54,712 nucleotides of DNA from Rhodospirillales bacterium (GTDB lineage Bacteria; Pseudomonadota; Alphaproteobacteria; Acetobacterales; Acetobacteraceae): positions 1-54,712 of the forward strand of contig JANXTF010000017.1 in assembly GCA_025352565.1 (NCBI GenBank), written 5' to 3'. This document shows positions 1-8,286 of the stretch, one piece after another. The first letter of the stretch is position 1, and the number at the start of each line of letters is the position of its first letter. The position numbers and the translations under genes are program-made. The notes beneath the pieces were generated by a model. It saw nothing but the letters and a program-made list of their open reading frames with translations, had not been told where the DNA came from and made no database searches.

Positions 1-629
1 CCAGATAGCCCGTGCGCAGGCGCATCTATGCGGCTCTCCTGGCACTCGATGGCCAGGCAGGAGGCGCCGGCCATCACCGCCGCCAGGGGCTGGGCGCCGC
101 CCATGCCCCCCAGGCCCGCGGTGAGCAGCCAGCGGCCGGACAGGTCGCCGGCATAGTGCTGGCGGCCCATTTCCACGAAGGTCTCATAGGTGCCCTGCAC
201 GATTCCCTGGGCGCCGATATAGATCCAGGAGCCGGCGGTCATCTGGCCGTACATCATGAGGCCGAGGCGGTCGAGTTCGTTGAAATGCTCCCAGGTCGCC
301 CAGCGTGGCACCAGGTTGGAGTTGGCGATCAGCACCCGCGGCGCGTCGGCATGGGTGCGAAACACGCCCACGGGCTTGCCGGACTGCACCAGCAGCGTCT
401 CATCCCCCTCCAGCCGCCGCAGGGCATGACAGATACGGTCGAAGCTCTCCCAGTCCCGCGCCGCGCGGCCGATGCCGCCATAAACCACGAGCTCGCCGGG
501 CCGCTCGGCCACGTCGGGATCAAGGTTGTTCATCAGCATCCGCAGCGGCGCCTCGGTCAGCCAGGACTTCGCCGAAAGCTGCGAACCGCGCGCGGCGCGG
601 ATGGTGCGCATGTTGTCCAGGCGGCTCAT
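1..629 (-). CDS. hutU: Urocanate hydratase, N-terminal part (cut by window edge)
   Basis: This is the urocanase of histidine degradation, which hydrates urocanate to 4-imidazolone-5-propionate in the cytoplasm using tightly bound NAD. About 209 residues from the ATG at 629 are visible; the family has about 550, so the C-terminal part lies beyond the left edge. Typical urocanase stretches can be read: a segment with M-N-N-L-D-P-D-V-A near residue 33, G-K-P-V-G-V-F near residue 84, N-S-N-L-V-P near residue 102, G-S-W-I-Y-I-G-Q-type sequence near residue 133, and the glycine-rich [10 protein letters not shown] motif near residue 175. A purine-rich run just upstream of 629 serves as ribosome binding site. 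No other hut gene is visible; partners would lie to the left. No frameshift is seen in the visible part. Confidence 0.93.
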   Translation of the reverse strand, partial: MSRLDNMRTIRAARGSQLSAKSWLTEAPLRMLMNNLDPDVAERPGELVVYGGIGRAARDWESFDRICHALRRLEGDETLLVQSGKPVGVFRTHADAPRVLIANSNLVPRWATWEHFNELDRLGLMMYGQMTAGSWIYIGAQGIVQGTYETFVEMGRQHYAGDLSGRWLLTAGLGGMGGAQPLAAVMAGASCLAIECQESRIDAPAHGLS

Positions 630-641
630 CGCGTCCCCCTT

Positions 642-812
642 TCAGCCGGTCAGGATTGCGAGGTCGGCGTCGAGGGTCATCTTCACCCCGGCCCGGATCA
701 GCGCCGCGAACGCCGCGTCGGGCATCAGGGTGGCGAGGCAATGGAGCCTGCACGCGCCGGCCGCGATGCGGAAGCAAGGGGAGTCGGACGGAGATCGGGC
801 GACGGGCTGCAT
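642..812 (-). CDS. Doubtful small ORF upstream of hutU
   Basis: This is a 56-codon ORF ending 12 bases before the hutU start, with an ATG at 812. The product is not recognised. Its second half (ending A-L-I-R-A-G-V-K-M-T-L-D-A-D-L-A-I-L-T-G) has a protein-like composition, while its first half does not. It starts five bases downstream of the stop of the lipoprotein-like ORF at 817-987, in another frame. The two could therefore be halves of one frameshifted gene, or both could be chance reading in GC-rich DNA. There is no recognisable domain and no good ribosome binding site. Confidence 0.2.
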   Translation of the reverse strand: MQPVARSPSDSPCFRIAAGACRLHCLATLMPDAAFAALIRAGVKMTLDADLAILTG

Positions 813-816
813 GACT

Positions 817-987
817 TTACGCCGGGCCTGGAAGACGCGTTGCCAAAGCGGGAAGCGGCGCCTGGGTGCCGAGCGGCGTGGGCATGCTCGCCTCGACCGG
901 CGGGGCCAGCAAGACGGCAGGCGTGGCGCAGCCTTGCATGGCGAGGCCGAGGAGGGTAACGCCCGCAACTAGGTTCCGCCGCGCCAC
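817..987 (-). CDS. Putative small lipoprotein or remnant
   Basis: This is a 56-residue ORF read from a GTG at 987, preceded about six bases upstream by a strong GGGAGGG ribosome binding site. The N-terminus is signal-like: two arginines, a hydrophobic stretch V-A-G-V-T-L-L-G-L-A, then M-Q-G-C with Cys20 as a possible lipidation site. The residue at -3 is Met rather than the usual Leu, so the lipobox is imperfect. The rest is proline- and alanine-rich, and the ORF stops shortly after. It is divergent from the TolC-type gene. The product is too short for a known lipoprotein family; it may be a true small envelope protein or the start of a gene broken before 812. Confidence 0.35.
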   Translation of the reverse strand: MARRNLVAGVTLLGLAMQGCATPAVLLAPPVEASMPTPLGTQAPLPALATRLPGPA

Positions 988-1097
988 GATATGCCCTCCC
1001 GCCTCGGCCACCCGACGGATAAGCCTATGGTCTATCCAGGCCCCGGATGATAGCAGTATCGGTGAAGGCCGAGAACACGAATGGCGGTGGGGCCGGA

Positions 1098-2549
1098 ATG
1101 GCAAATCGACAAGGGTGGATGGTCCTCCCGATACTTGCGCTTCTTGCCACTCCGCTTGGCGCGGCCACGCCCCCCAGCGCGACAGCCGCAGCGCCGATCG
1201 CGATCACGCTGCCGGAGGCTGTGTTCATCGGGCTGCGTGACAACCGCACGATCAAGAGCGACTATTTGCAACGCATCGCCGACAAATTCGCGCTGCGAGT
1301 GGCGGAGGACAGGTTCACGCCCCGGGTCTATCTTGGCGGCACCGTGGGCGTGTCCCGGCTGTCCGGCCTGCGGTCGAACCAGGCCTCGCTCAACCCAACC
1401 GTGACGCTGGCGACGCCGACGGGCGCCAGCTTCACCTTCGGCTGGCTCAACCAGCAGACCAATCCGCACGGGTCGTTAGGGACCGGCAGTTCGGGGCTGA
1501 CGATGCAGTTCGTCCAGCCGCTGCTGGCCGGCGGCGGGATCGATTACGCAACCGCACCGGTGCGGTTGGCACGGATTTCGGAGACCAGCAACCAGCTCCG
1601 GCTGAAGCAGACGGTGATCGACACCATTACGCAGATCGTGCTGGCGTATCGCGCGTCGATCCAGGCGCACCAGCAATTGCGCATTGTCCGCGATGGTTTG
1701 AAGCGTGCGCGCGATTTGCTGGAGGTGAACCGGGCGCTGCTCGCGGCCGGGCGCATCGCCCAGGTGGAACTGGTGCAGTCCGACGTGAACATCGCCCAGC
1801 AGGAACTGCAGGTGTCGAGCGCCGAGAACGCCGACGACGCGGCACGGCTGGCGTTGCTGGTGCTGCTGGCGCTCGACCCGCGATCGAAGGTCATCGCCAT
1901 CGACACGCTGAGTTCCACGCCGGTCAAGGTCGATCAGGAGCAGGCGCTGCGGGTCGCCTACAATACCCAACCCGCCTATCTAAGCCGGCGTCTGGCCATC
2001 GAGAGCGGGCAGATCAACCTCACGGTTGCGCGCAATCAGCGGCTCTGGGACGTGTCGGCGGTGGGCAGCGCCGGCCAGCAGGCCAACGGGCGAGATGTAT
2101 TCCAGACGATCCCGGCGCTGCGCAGCGCCAAGACGAATTATAGCCTCGGGCTGCAACTCAACATCCCGATCTATGACCCCACCCGCGAGCAGGGCGAGGT
2201 GAACGCGACGGTCTCCTTGCGCCAAACCGAGCTTGCCGCGGCACAGGCGACCGATCAGGTGCGCCAGCAGGTGACGGACGCTGTGCGCAACATCGAGTCG
2301 CAGCGCCGGCAGCTTGAACTCGCCAAGCGGGCCCGCGAACTCGCGGCGAACCAGGCGCAGATCGAACTGCTGAAGCTACAGGTGGGCCGTTCGAGCAACT
2401 TCCAGGTTGTGTCGTTCCAGAACGAGCTGCAGCAGGCCGAAAACACGGAACTGGTCGGGATTATCGCTTATCAGAACGCGCTCACGGCGATGGACCAGGT
2501 TCTGGGCACCACGCTCGACACGTGGCGCATCGGCCTCAACGACCAATGA
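1098..2549 (+). CDS. TolC-family outer-membrane efflux protein
   Basis: This is a 483-residue outer-membrane channel of the TolC/OEP family, the exit duct of a tripartite exporter. The ATG at 1098 was preferred to the upstream start at 1047 because it gives a clean Sec signal peptide (about residues 1-23, ending near P-L-G-A-A). The mature part starts with I-T-L-P-E-A-V-F-I-G-L and is followed by the long, Gln/Ala/Leu-rich alpha-helical repeats typical of OEP proteins. There are two such halves; the second contains A-N-Q-A-Q-I-E-L-L-K-L-Q-V-G-R-S-S-N-F-Q near the C-terminus. The stop overlaps the ATG of the next gene (ATGA), so the channel is translationally coupled to the GAF-PAS-adaptor fusion. 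Which substrate it exports is not visible. Confidence 0.9.
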   Translation: MANRQGWMVLPILALLATPLGAATPPSATAAAPIAITLPEAVFIGLRDNRTIKSDYLQRIADKFALRVAEDRFTPRVYLGGTVGVSRLSGLRSNQASLNPTVTLATPTGASFTFGWLNQQTNPHGSLGTGSSGLTMQFVQPLLAGGGIDYATAPVRLARISETSNQLRLKQTVIDTITQIVLAYRASIQAHQQLRIVRDGLKRARDLLEVNRALLAAGRIAQVELVQSDVNIAQQELQVSSAENADDAARLALLVLLALDPRSKVIAIDTLSSTPVKVDQEQALRVAYNTQPAYLSRRLAIESGQINLTVARNQRLWDVSAVGSAGQQANGRDVFQTIPALRSAKTNYSLGLQLNIPIYDPTREQGEVNATVSLRQTELAAAQATDQVRQQVTDAVRNIESQRRQLELAKRARELAANQAQIELLKLQVGRSSNFQVVSFQNELQQAENTELVGIIAYQNALTAMDQVLGTTLDTWRIGLNDQ

Positions 2550-4831
2550 ACGATCTGTCGTTTTCCACGAACGAGGAAGGCCGCCTTTCGGCGCTCGCGC
2601 GCTACTCCATTCTCGACACCGCGCCGGAACGGGCCTTCGATGACCTGACCGACCTCGCGGCGCGCGTATGTGGCTGCACGATGGCCTATGTCAGCTTCAT
2701 CGATGCCGGTCGGCAATGGCTGAAATCCGCCTATGGCTTTGCCGCCGAGGGGATGAACTGCGACCGCGAAGCCGCCTTCTGCTCCGACGCGATCCGCGAA
2801 ACCGATTTGCTGATCGTTCCGGATTTGGCCAAACACCCGCGCTACGCGAGCTACGCGACGGTGACTGGCCCGCCATTCCTGCGGTTCTATGCAGGTGCGC
2901 CGCTGCTCACGGCCGACGGCTTCGCGCTCGGCACGCTGTGCGTGGTGGACACGGTGCCGCGCGACATCGACGAGTCCAAGCGCACCTCGCTGCGGCAAAT
3001 CGCGCGGCAGGTGGTGACGGAACTGGAATTGCGGAGACGGCTGATCGAGCTGGATGAAACGCTGGGACAACTGACCAACTCGGAAGCCGAGTTGCGCGCG
3101 GCGCATGAGCGGCTCGGCCTGGATTATCGCGGCGTGCTCGACAACATGGCTGACGGCGTGCTCTCGGTTGACGACGATGGCCGCATCGAGATGGCGAACC
3201 CGATGGCGGCGGTCATCCTGGGCGTCCCGCGCGAGGCGTTGGTTGGATCGCGGCTGGGCGAGGCCTTGCCTGGCGGCAGCGATTTCACTGCCGCCATCCT
3301 CGCGCCATTAAGCCATCAAGGTATCGAGGCTCCGCGCGTGGTGGCGTTCCACCGTGGCGACGACACGCGCCATATTTCGGTCGCCAGCACCGCGTATTGC
3401 ATCCAGTTCGGCTTGGAGCGTGGCCATACCGCGATCATCGCCGCGTTCAGCGACGTAACAGAGATGGAACGGCTGCGTGCCACCGAGATCGACCAGAACG
3501 CCAGGCTCCGGCGCGCTTATACCGACATGGAGCAATCCACCGCCAAGGCGGCGGTGTTCACCAAACGGGTACAGGTGGCGCGCACTGCGGCGACCGGGTT
3601 CGTCTTGCTCGCCTTCATCGCGGTGGCCGCCTATCTTTGGTTTCCCGCGAGCGCGTTGAAGGCCACGGCATCGGCGCGGACGCCGACCGACGCGAGCCGC
3701 GTGACCGTGGTGACGCAAGCGGTGTCGTCGCGCATCTCGGTCGTCGGATCGATCGACGCGGGGTCGATCGTGACGGTGGTCGGGCCGTTCGACGGATCGG
3801 TGAGCGAGAAGCTGTTCCGCTACGGCGGCAACGTGACGCGGGACGAGTCGATCCTGGTGCTGGACAGCGCCGAGCTTCTGGTGCGGCTCCGCGACGCGCG
3901 CGGGGCATTGATCCGCGCGAAGCAGAAAACCGCGGAATTGCGGAGCTGGACGACCGGCATCGAGGTGTCCCGCGCGCGGCGCAGCGTGAATGCGGCGGAA
4001 CTGGATCTCGGTGATTTGCGGAGCAAGGCGCGCCAGACCAAGACCCTGCTTGATCGCGGGATCGTGGCCGCCGAGGAATATCGTGGGCAGTTGCAACAAA
4101 TCCGCAGCCTGGAACTGCAACTGGAGACGGCGAAACAGGACCTGACCACGACGATCGCGCGGGGTTCGGTGGAGAACGTGGCGCTTGGGAGCTACGAACT
4201 CGCCAACGCCGACGCCAAGGTGAGCGAGTTGGAGCGGGACCTTTCGCATACCGTGGTGCGGGCCCCGGTGTCAGGTGTGGTGTTGCAGCCACCGGAGGCT
4301 CTCGGGGGCAAACGTGCCGAGACCATCGAGGTGGGGTCGCGCGTCAGCCGGGGACAGACCGTGGTGGCGATCGGCGATCTGGAGACGTTCTCGGTGAAGG
4401 CGAACGTGGACGAGATCGACGTGAGCAAGATCCGCGTCGGCCAATCCGTGAAGGTTACCGGCGACGCGTTCGATGGGATGGTCCTCGATGCCGAGGTGAC
4501 CAGCGTGGCGGGCCAGGCCAGCACGGACCCGTCGCAGCGCACCGGCCTGCCGGCGTTTCCGATCACGGTGCGCATCCGCGCGATCACGCCGGAGCAGCGA
4601 TCCCACATCTATGTCGGCATGTCGGCAAGCCTGTCGATCATTGCTTACGAGAACGCCGAAGCCATCGTGATCCCGGTGGCCGCGCTGCATGACGACGACG
4701 GCGTGCGGACGGTGCGGGTGGACGGGCCGGCGGGCGCGACCAGTGTGCCGGTGACCGTCGGCATGAGCACCCCCGACGGCATCGAGATTCGGCGTGGGCT
4801 GCGGGCGGGAGACGTCGTGCTGGTGCGGTAA
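2546..4831 (+). CDS. GAF-PAS-TM-MacA/HlyD-type periplasmic adaptor fusion
   Basis: This is a 761-residue protein with an unusual domain order. Residues about 10-165 form a GAF domain (L-D-T-A-P-E-R-A-F-D-D-L early, then G-A-P-L-L-T-A-D-G-F-A-L-G-T-L-C-V-V-D, the classic GAF core). Residues 165-190 are a linker helix. Residues about 188-310 form a PAS domain (L-D-N-M-A-D-G-V-L-S-V-D-D-D-G-R-I, then A-N). Residues 311-345 are a charged helix, and 347-367 a single hydrophobic membrane helix. From about 395 to the end it is a membrane-fusion protein: first lipoyl half near 411-445, coiled-coil hairpin near 445-570, second lipoyl half V-V-R-A-P-V-S-G-V-V-L near 570, and beta-barrel domains after 610. 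Topology fits: sensors in the cytoplasm, adaptor in the periplasm. It is coupled to the upstream TolC-type gene (ATGA) and its stop faces the permease stop at 4837. No kinase, cyclase or EAL domain is present. The function as a sensory adaptor is inferred. Confidence 0.88.
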   Translation: MNDLSFSTNEEGRLSALARYSILDTAPERAFDDLTDLAARVCGCTMAYVSFIDAGRQWLKSAYGFAAEGMNCDREAAFCSDAIRETDLLIVPDLAKHPRYASYATVTGPPFLRFYAGAPLLTADGFALGTLCVVDTVPRDIDESKRTSLRQIARQVVTELELRRRLIELDETLGQLTNSEAELRAAHERLGLDYRGVLDNMADGVLSVDDDGRIEMANPMAAVILGVPREALVGSRLGEALPGGSDFTAAILAPLSHQGIEAPRVVAFHRGDDTRHISVASTAYCIQFGLERGHTAIIAAFSDVTEMERLRATEIDQNARLRRAYTDMEQSTAKAAVFTKRVQVARTAATGFVLLAFIAVAAYLWFPASALKATASARTPTDASRVTVVTQAVSSRISVVGSIDAGSIVTVVGPFDGSVSEKLFRYGGNVTRDESILVLDSAELLVRLRDARGALIRAKQKTAELRSWTTGIEVSRARRSVNAAELDLGDLRSKARQTKTLLDRGIVAAEEYRGQLQQIRSLELQLETAKQDLTTTIARGSVENVALGSYELANADAKVSELERDLSHTVVRAPVSGVVLQPPEALGGKRAETIEVGSRVSRGQTVVAIGDLETFSVKANVDEIDVSKIRVGQSVKVTGDAFDGMVLDAEVTSVAGQASTDPSQRTGLPAFPITVRIRAITPEQRSHIYVGMSASLSIIAYENAEAIVIPVAALHDDDGVRTVRVDGPAGATSVPVTVGMSTPDGIEIRRGLRAGDVVLVR

Positions 4832-4836
4832 GGCGG

Positions 4837-6009
4837 CTACTCCGCCCGCAACGCCGCGATCGGGTTCAGGCGCGATGCCATCACGGCCGGGTAGAAGCCG
4901 AAGAACACGCATACCGCGAACGAGACGCCCGCCCCCAACGGAGCAGCGGTGGCCGAAAGGATGAAGTGCCAATCGGAGAACCGCGCGAACACGTAGGACG
5001 CGGCGATGCCCAGCACGATGCCGATGACGCTGCCGATGGCCGCCAGGATCACGGCCTCGCAAAGGAACAATATCTGGATGTCGCGGCGGCGCGCCCCGAT
5101 GGCCAGCCGCAGACCGATTTCGCGGTGGCGTTCGGCGACCGACACCAGCATGATGTTCATGACGCCCACGCCCCCAAGCACAAGCGAGATGGCACCGATT
5201 GCACCGAGCAGCAGGGCGAACAGCTCCATCTGATTGGCCATGCTGGCGATCAACTGCTGGGCGCTTTGGGCCTGCAGCGTGGCATCCTTGAGCTTCGGCC
5301 GGAAATACACGCCCGCCGCCGCGATCGCGGCATCGGGGTCCGCGCCTGGGGCGAGGCGTGCGATGACGTTCGCGATCGTGCCATTGGTCAGGATGCGGCG
5401 TGCGTTGGATAGCGACACGAACATGGTGCTGTTGAGGTCGATCGGCATCATCGGGCTCTGCAGCGTCGGTTCGAGGATGCCGATGACGGTGAAGATGTAG
5501 CGGCCCACACGCAACGGCGAGCCCACGCGAACATTGCCAAACGGGCCGGAAAGCTGGCTCGCCAAACCGGCGCCTAGGACGCAGAACAGCTCGAACTTAT
5601 CGACCTCGCTGATGAAGCGGCCGCCGCGCATACCGACCCGCGCAACCTGGGCGAAACTGCCGGTCACACCGACCTGCGGGGCGCTTTCCGCGTCGCCCTG
5701 GAAGCTCACGCTGCCGCCGCCCTGCACGAAGGGCGCGACCTCGGCGATGGCCGGCACCGCGCGCGGCAACTCCAAGATGTCGGCGAGCTGCATCCCGGCC
5801 ATGCCGGTCGGGCTGTTCACGCGCAGGGTGAGGATGTCGGTGCCCATCTGCTCGAACTGCTTGACCGTCTCGTTGCGGGCGATGGCACCGACATTGAGCA
5901 TGGCGATGACGGCGGCGGCACCGATCACGATGCCGATCAGGGCAAGGCCGGAGCGCTGGCGCGACGTGAGAAGATTGCCCGCGGCCTCGATGAGAATTTG
6001 GCGCAGCAT
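4837..6009 (-). CDS. MacB-type ABC transporter permease
   Basis: This is a 390-residue inner-membrane permease of the MacB/FtsX class. A first membrane helix lies at about residues 20-42. It is followed by a periplasmic MacB_PCD-type domain (about 45-250), then three C-terminal helices within residues 260-388. The region N-I-M-L-V-S-V-A-E-R-H-R-E-I-G-L-R-L-A-I-G-A-R-R-R-D-type sequence after residue 285 is the hallmark of MacB permeases. Unlike E. coli MacB, the ATPase is a separate protein encoded immediately upstream, three bases away. Its tail-to-tail neighbour on the plus strand is the adaptor fusion (5-base gap), which supports one tripartite machine of ATPase, permease, adaptor and TolC-type channel. 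The substrate is unknown. Confidence 0.9.
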   Translation of the reverse strand: MLRQILIEAAGNLLTSRQRSGLALIGIVIGAAAVIAMLNVGAIARNETVKQFEQMGTDILTLRVNSPTGMAGMQLADILELPRAVPAIAEVAPFVQGGGSVSFQGDAESAPQVGVTGSFAQVARVGMRGGRFISEVDKFELFCVLGAGLASQLSGPFGNVRVGSPLRVGRYIFTVIGILEPTLQSPMMPIDLNSTMFVSLSNARRILTNGTIANVIARLAPGADPDAAIAAAGVYFRPKLKDATLQAQSAQQLIASMANQMELFALLLGAIGAISLVLGGVGVMNIMLVSVAERHREIGLRLAIGARRRDIQILFLCEAVILAAIGSVIGIVLGIAASYVFARFSDWHFILSATAAPLGAGVSFAVCVFFGFYPAVMASRLNPIAALRAE

Positions 6010-6012
6010 GGC

Positions 6013-6708
6013 TCAGTGCGCCAGTTCGAGCATTGGCTCCACGCTTTCGAAGATGCGGCCATGGCGGAGCACCACGCGGCGCGGACATTGCGCCGCGACC
6101 TTCGGATCATGCGTGATGATAAGGACCAGCACGCCAAGTTCGCGGTTCATCTCGGTGAACAGGTCCATGATGCCTTGCGCCACCGCCGGGTCAAGCGCCC
6201 CGGTGGGCTCGTCGGCCAGCACGACGGCAGGGGCGCCCACCAGGGCACGCGCGATGGCCACGCGCTGACGCTGGCCGCCGGAAAGTTCGCTGGGTTTGTG
6301 GTCGCAGCGATCGCCGAGCCCCACGCGTTCGAGGATCGCAAGCGCCCTTCGCCGCGCCTCGCCATCGGACGTTCCGCGATACAACAATGGAAGTGCCACG
6401 TTGCGCCACGCGGACAGCCGGGGCAGCAGGAAGTAGGATTGAAAGACGAAGCCGACCAACTGGTTGCGCAGCGCGCTCAGCCGATCCGCTGTCGCGGACA
6501 ACACGTCCTGGCCATTGATGCGATATTCGCCGCTGGTCGGCTTGTCGAGCAGGCCCACGATGTTCATGAATGTGGTCTTGCCCGACCCGGAACCGCCCAT
6601 GATCGAGACCACCTCGCCAGCCGAAAAGGTAATGGAGAGATCGCTCAATATCGCCGTCTCGATCGGGCCGATCCGGTAGGTCTTGGAGATATGCCGCAGT
6701 TCCAGCAT
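6013..6708 (-). CDS. ABC transporter ATP-binding protein, MacB/LolD class
   Basis: This is a 231-residue cytoplasmic ATPase that would energise the adjacent MacB-type permease. Walker A G-G-S-G-S-G-K-T lies at residues 38-45, the signature L-S-G-G-Q at 142-146, and Walker B V-V-L-A-D-E at 162-167, followed by the P-T-G-A-L-D D-loop. The H-loop histidine is in I-I-T-H-D-P. The ATG at 6708 was chosen because M-L-E-L-R-H-I-S-K-T-Y is the standard start of this class; the reading frame extends further upstream without protein-like sequence. It is encoded 26 bases after the secreted-protein gene and three bases before the permease gene, giving one transcription unit. Confidence 0.92.
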   Translation of the reverse strand: MLELRHISKTYRIGPIETAILSDLSITFSAGEVVSIMGGSGSGKTTFMNIVGLLDKPTSGEYRINGQDVLSATADRLSALRNQLVGFVFQSYFLLPRLSAWRNVALPLLYRGTSDGEARRRALAILERVGLGDRCDHKPSELSGGQRQRVAIARALVGAPAVVLADEPTGALDPAVAQGIMDLFTEMNRELGVLVLIITHDPKVAAQCPRRVVLRHGRIFESVEPMLELAH

Positions 6709-6734
6709 GGCGCTACGGCATCGTCTCCACGTCG

Positions 6735-7178
6735 CTACTTGCTGAACGGACACTCCCGAACCAGCAGATCGACCACGTTCCAGGCCTCGACCGGAGTGAC
6801 GTTGCTCTTGCCCGGAACTTCCAGCTTGGCGATGATGACGTCCACCGGCTGGTAGCTGGTCAAGCGAATGGTCTGCCTGTCGCTGAACCAGCGGCCGCCG
6901 TTGGTGTTGGAGAGGTTGGCGGTGTTCACGCGCAGGATGACGGTGCCGCTGGACTGGTTCTGCAGCTGGGCGTGGTACGAGAACACGGTGTTGGTCTGGC
7001 CGACCATCGGGACGGCATAGGCCTGATAGACGACGAGCTTGCTCTGGGTTGCCGGGGGCACCGGCGGGAAAGGCAGCCGCGTGACGCAGAACTCGCGTTG
7101 CTGGGCGGCGGCGGGCGCGGCGGTAATGGAAGCCACCGCCGCGAGCGCCGCGACGGCCAAAATCATGTTGCGGATCAT
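6735..7178 (-). CDS. Secreted protein of unknown function, first gene of the ABC operon
   Basis: This is a 147-residue protein with a clear Sec signal peptide: M-I-R-N-M, a hydrophobic Ala/Val stretch, and a likely cut after A-P-A-A-A near residue 25. The mature part is about 120 residues, rich in Val, Thr, Asn and Gln, and looks like an all-beta domain. It has two cysteines, Cys31 and Cys143, at opposite ends, suggesting a disulfide that closes the domain. The ATG at 7178 has a GGGAGAG ribosome binding site. I do not recognise the family. Being first in the operon of an exporter, it may be a periplasmic partner, a substrate or a substrate-binding accessory. That is inference from position only. 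Confidence 0.75.
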   Translation of the reverse strand: MIRNMILAVAALAAVASITAAPAAAQQREFCVTRLPFPPVPPATQSKLVVYQAYAVPMVGQTNTVFSYHAQLQNQSSGTVILRVNTANLSNTNGGRWFSDRQTIRLTSYQPVDVIIAKLEVPGKSNVTPVEAWNVVDLLVRECPFSK

Positions 7179-7225
7179 CTGGTGTCTCTCCCGGGGCCGA
7201 TCGGCTGCCCCGACCAACATGGAAA

Positions 7226-7255
7226 AGTATAATCACTCGGGCGTAAAAATTACAA
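7226..7255 (-). promoter_or_regulatory. Candidate promoter of the secreted protein-ATPase-permease operon
   Basis: On the minus strand TTGTAA (7255-7250) and TATACT (7231-7226) are separated by 18 bases. This is a good match to a housekeeping sigma promoter, in an AT-rich patch that stands out from the surrounding GC-rich DNA. It lies about 48 bases before the ATG at 7178. No operator was identified. Confidence 0.5.
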
Positions 7256-7371
7256 TGACGGCATTAACCGCCGTTCCAGGAGCCACACGCCGGATGAGGC
7301 TGGCGAGTGCCGTCGGTTTCACCACCGTAACCTGCGGCGGGAACAACCACCCGTGACGGAGCGGAAAAGCG

Positions 7372-8286
7372 TCACGCCGACAGCGCGGCACCCGGTTGTG
7401 CGCGGCGGGATTCCAGGCGGAAGGTTTCGGCGATGTGGCTGGCCAGAATGTCGGTAAGCGGCTGGCGCGGCTGGCGCGCTTTCAGCAACTGGATGCCTGC
7501 TTCGGGCAAGGCGGGCAGGCCTTCGTCGGCGCGCAATATCCGCAGGCCGTCGGGCAGCCAGGTGACCGGGGAGACGGTGACGGCGAGCCCCGCGAGAACG
7601 GGCGCATAGGTGCCGGCCAACGAGGCCGAGTTGTATTTGACGTGGTAGGACCGATGGGCCTTCTCCAGCGCCTTCAACGTGACGGCGCGCCAGGTGCAGT
7701 CGTTGCTCTCCATCGCCAGCGCCAGGGGCAGCGGATCGAGCCGGTGGGGTGCGTGGCGTTCCGAGGTGATCCACAGCAACGGGCCGCGCCATAAATCGGT
7801 CGCCGGCCAGCGTTTCGGGCCGTGACCTTCCGAACAGAGCGTGAGGTCGAGGTCACCGGCCTTCAGGCGCTCGACCACCTCGTTCGAAGGCGCCACCACC
7901 ACCTCGACCTCGATCGCCGGCTGCGCGTCGGCGAAGCGGCGCAGGACATGGGGCAGATAGCGCAGCGCGTAGTCGTCGGGCGTGCCGAGACGCACGATGC
8001 CGTGGGCGGTGGGGGCGTGGAACGCGGTCCATATCTCGTCGTTCAGCGCCAGCAGCTCCCGCGAGCGTTCCAGCAGGTAGCTGCCATGGGGCGTGAGATG
8101 CACAGCACCGCCCTTGCCGCGCTGGAGGATTTTCTGGCCGAGGATGGCCTCGAGTCGCTGAACCTGCATGGAGACGGCCGATTGCGTGCGGCCGACGCGC
8201 TCGGCAGCGCGGGTAAAGCTGCCATCCTCCGCGATATAGGAGAAGGCCCGGAGCAGATCGGGGTCGATTCCAGCCGGAATTTTCAT
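7372..8286 (-). CDS. LysR-family transcriptional regulator
   Basis: This is a 304-residue LysR-type regulator. The winged helix-turn-helix is at about residues 8-66 (L-L-R-A-F-S-Y-I-A-E-D-G-S-F-T-R-A-A-E-R-V-G-type sequence, then S-A-V-S-M-Q-V-Q-R-L-E). A LysR_substrate effector domain follows from about residue 90. The gene is divergent from the DUF1127 gene at 8388, with 101 bases between the starts, the usual arrangement for autoregulation and control of the neighbour. It is separated from the export operon by 193 bases and points towards it, so it could also be read through into that operon. The effector cannot be told from sequence. Confidence 0.92.
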   Translation of the reverse strand: MKIPAGIDPDLLRAFSYIAEDGSFTRAAERVGRTQSAVSMQVQRLEAILGQKILQRGKGGAVHLTPHGSYLLERSRELLALNDEIWTAFHAPTAHGIVRLGTPDDYALRYLPHVLRRFADAQPAIEVEVVVAPSNEVVERLKAGDLDLTLCSEGHGPKRWPATDLWRGPLLWITSERHAPHRLDPLPLALAMESNDCTWRAVTLKALEKAHRSYHVKYNSASLAGTYAPVLAGLAVTVSPVTWLPDGLRILRADEGLPALPEAGIQLLKARQPRQPLTDILASHIAETFRLESRRAQPGAALSA

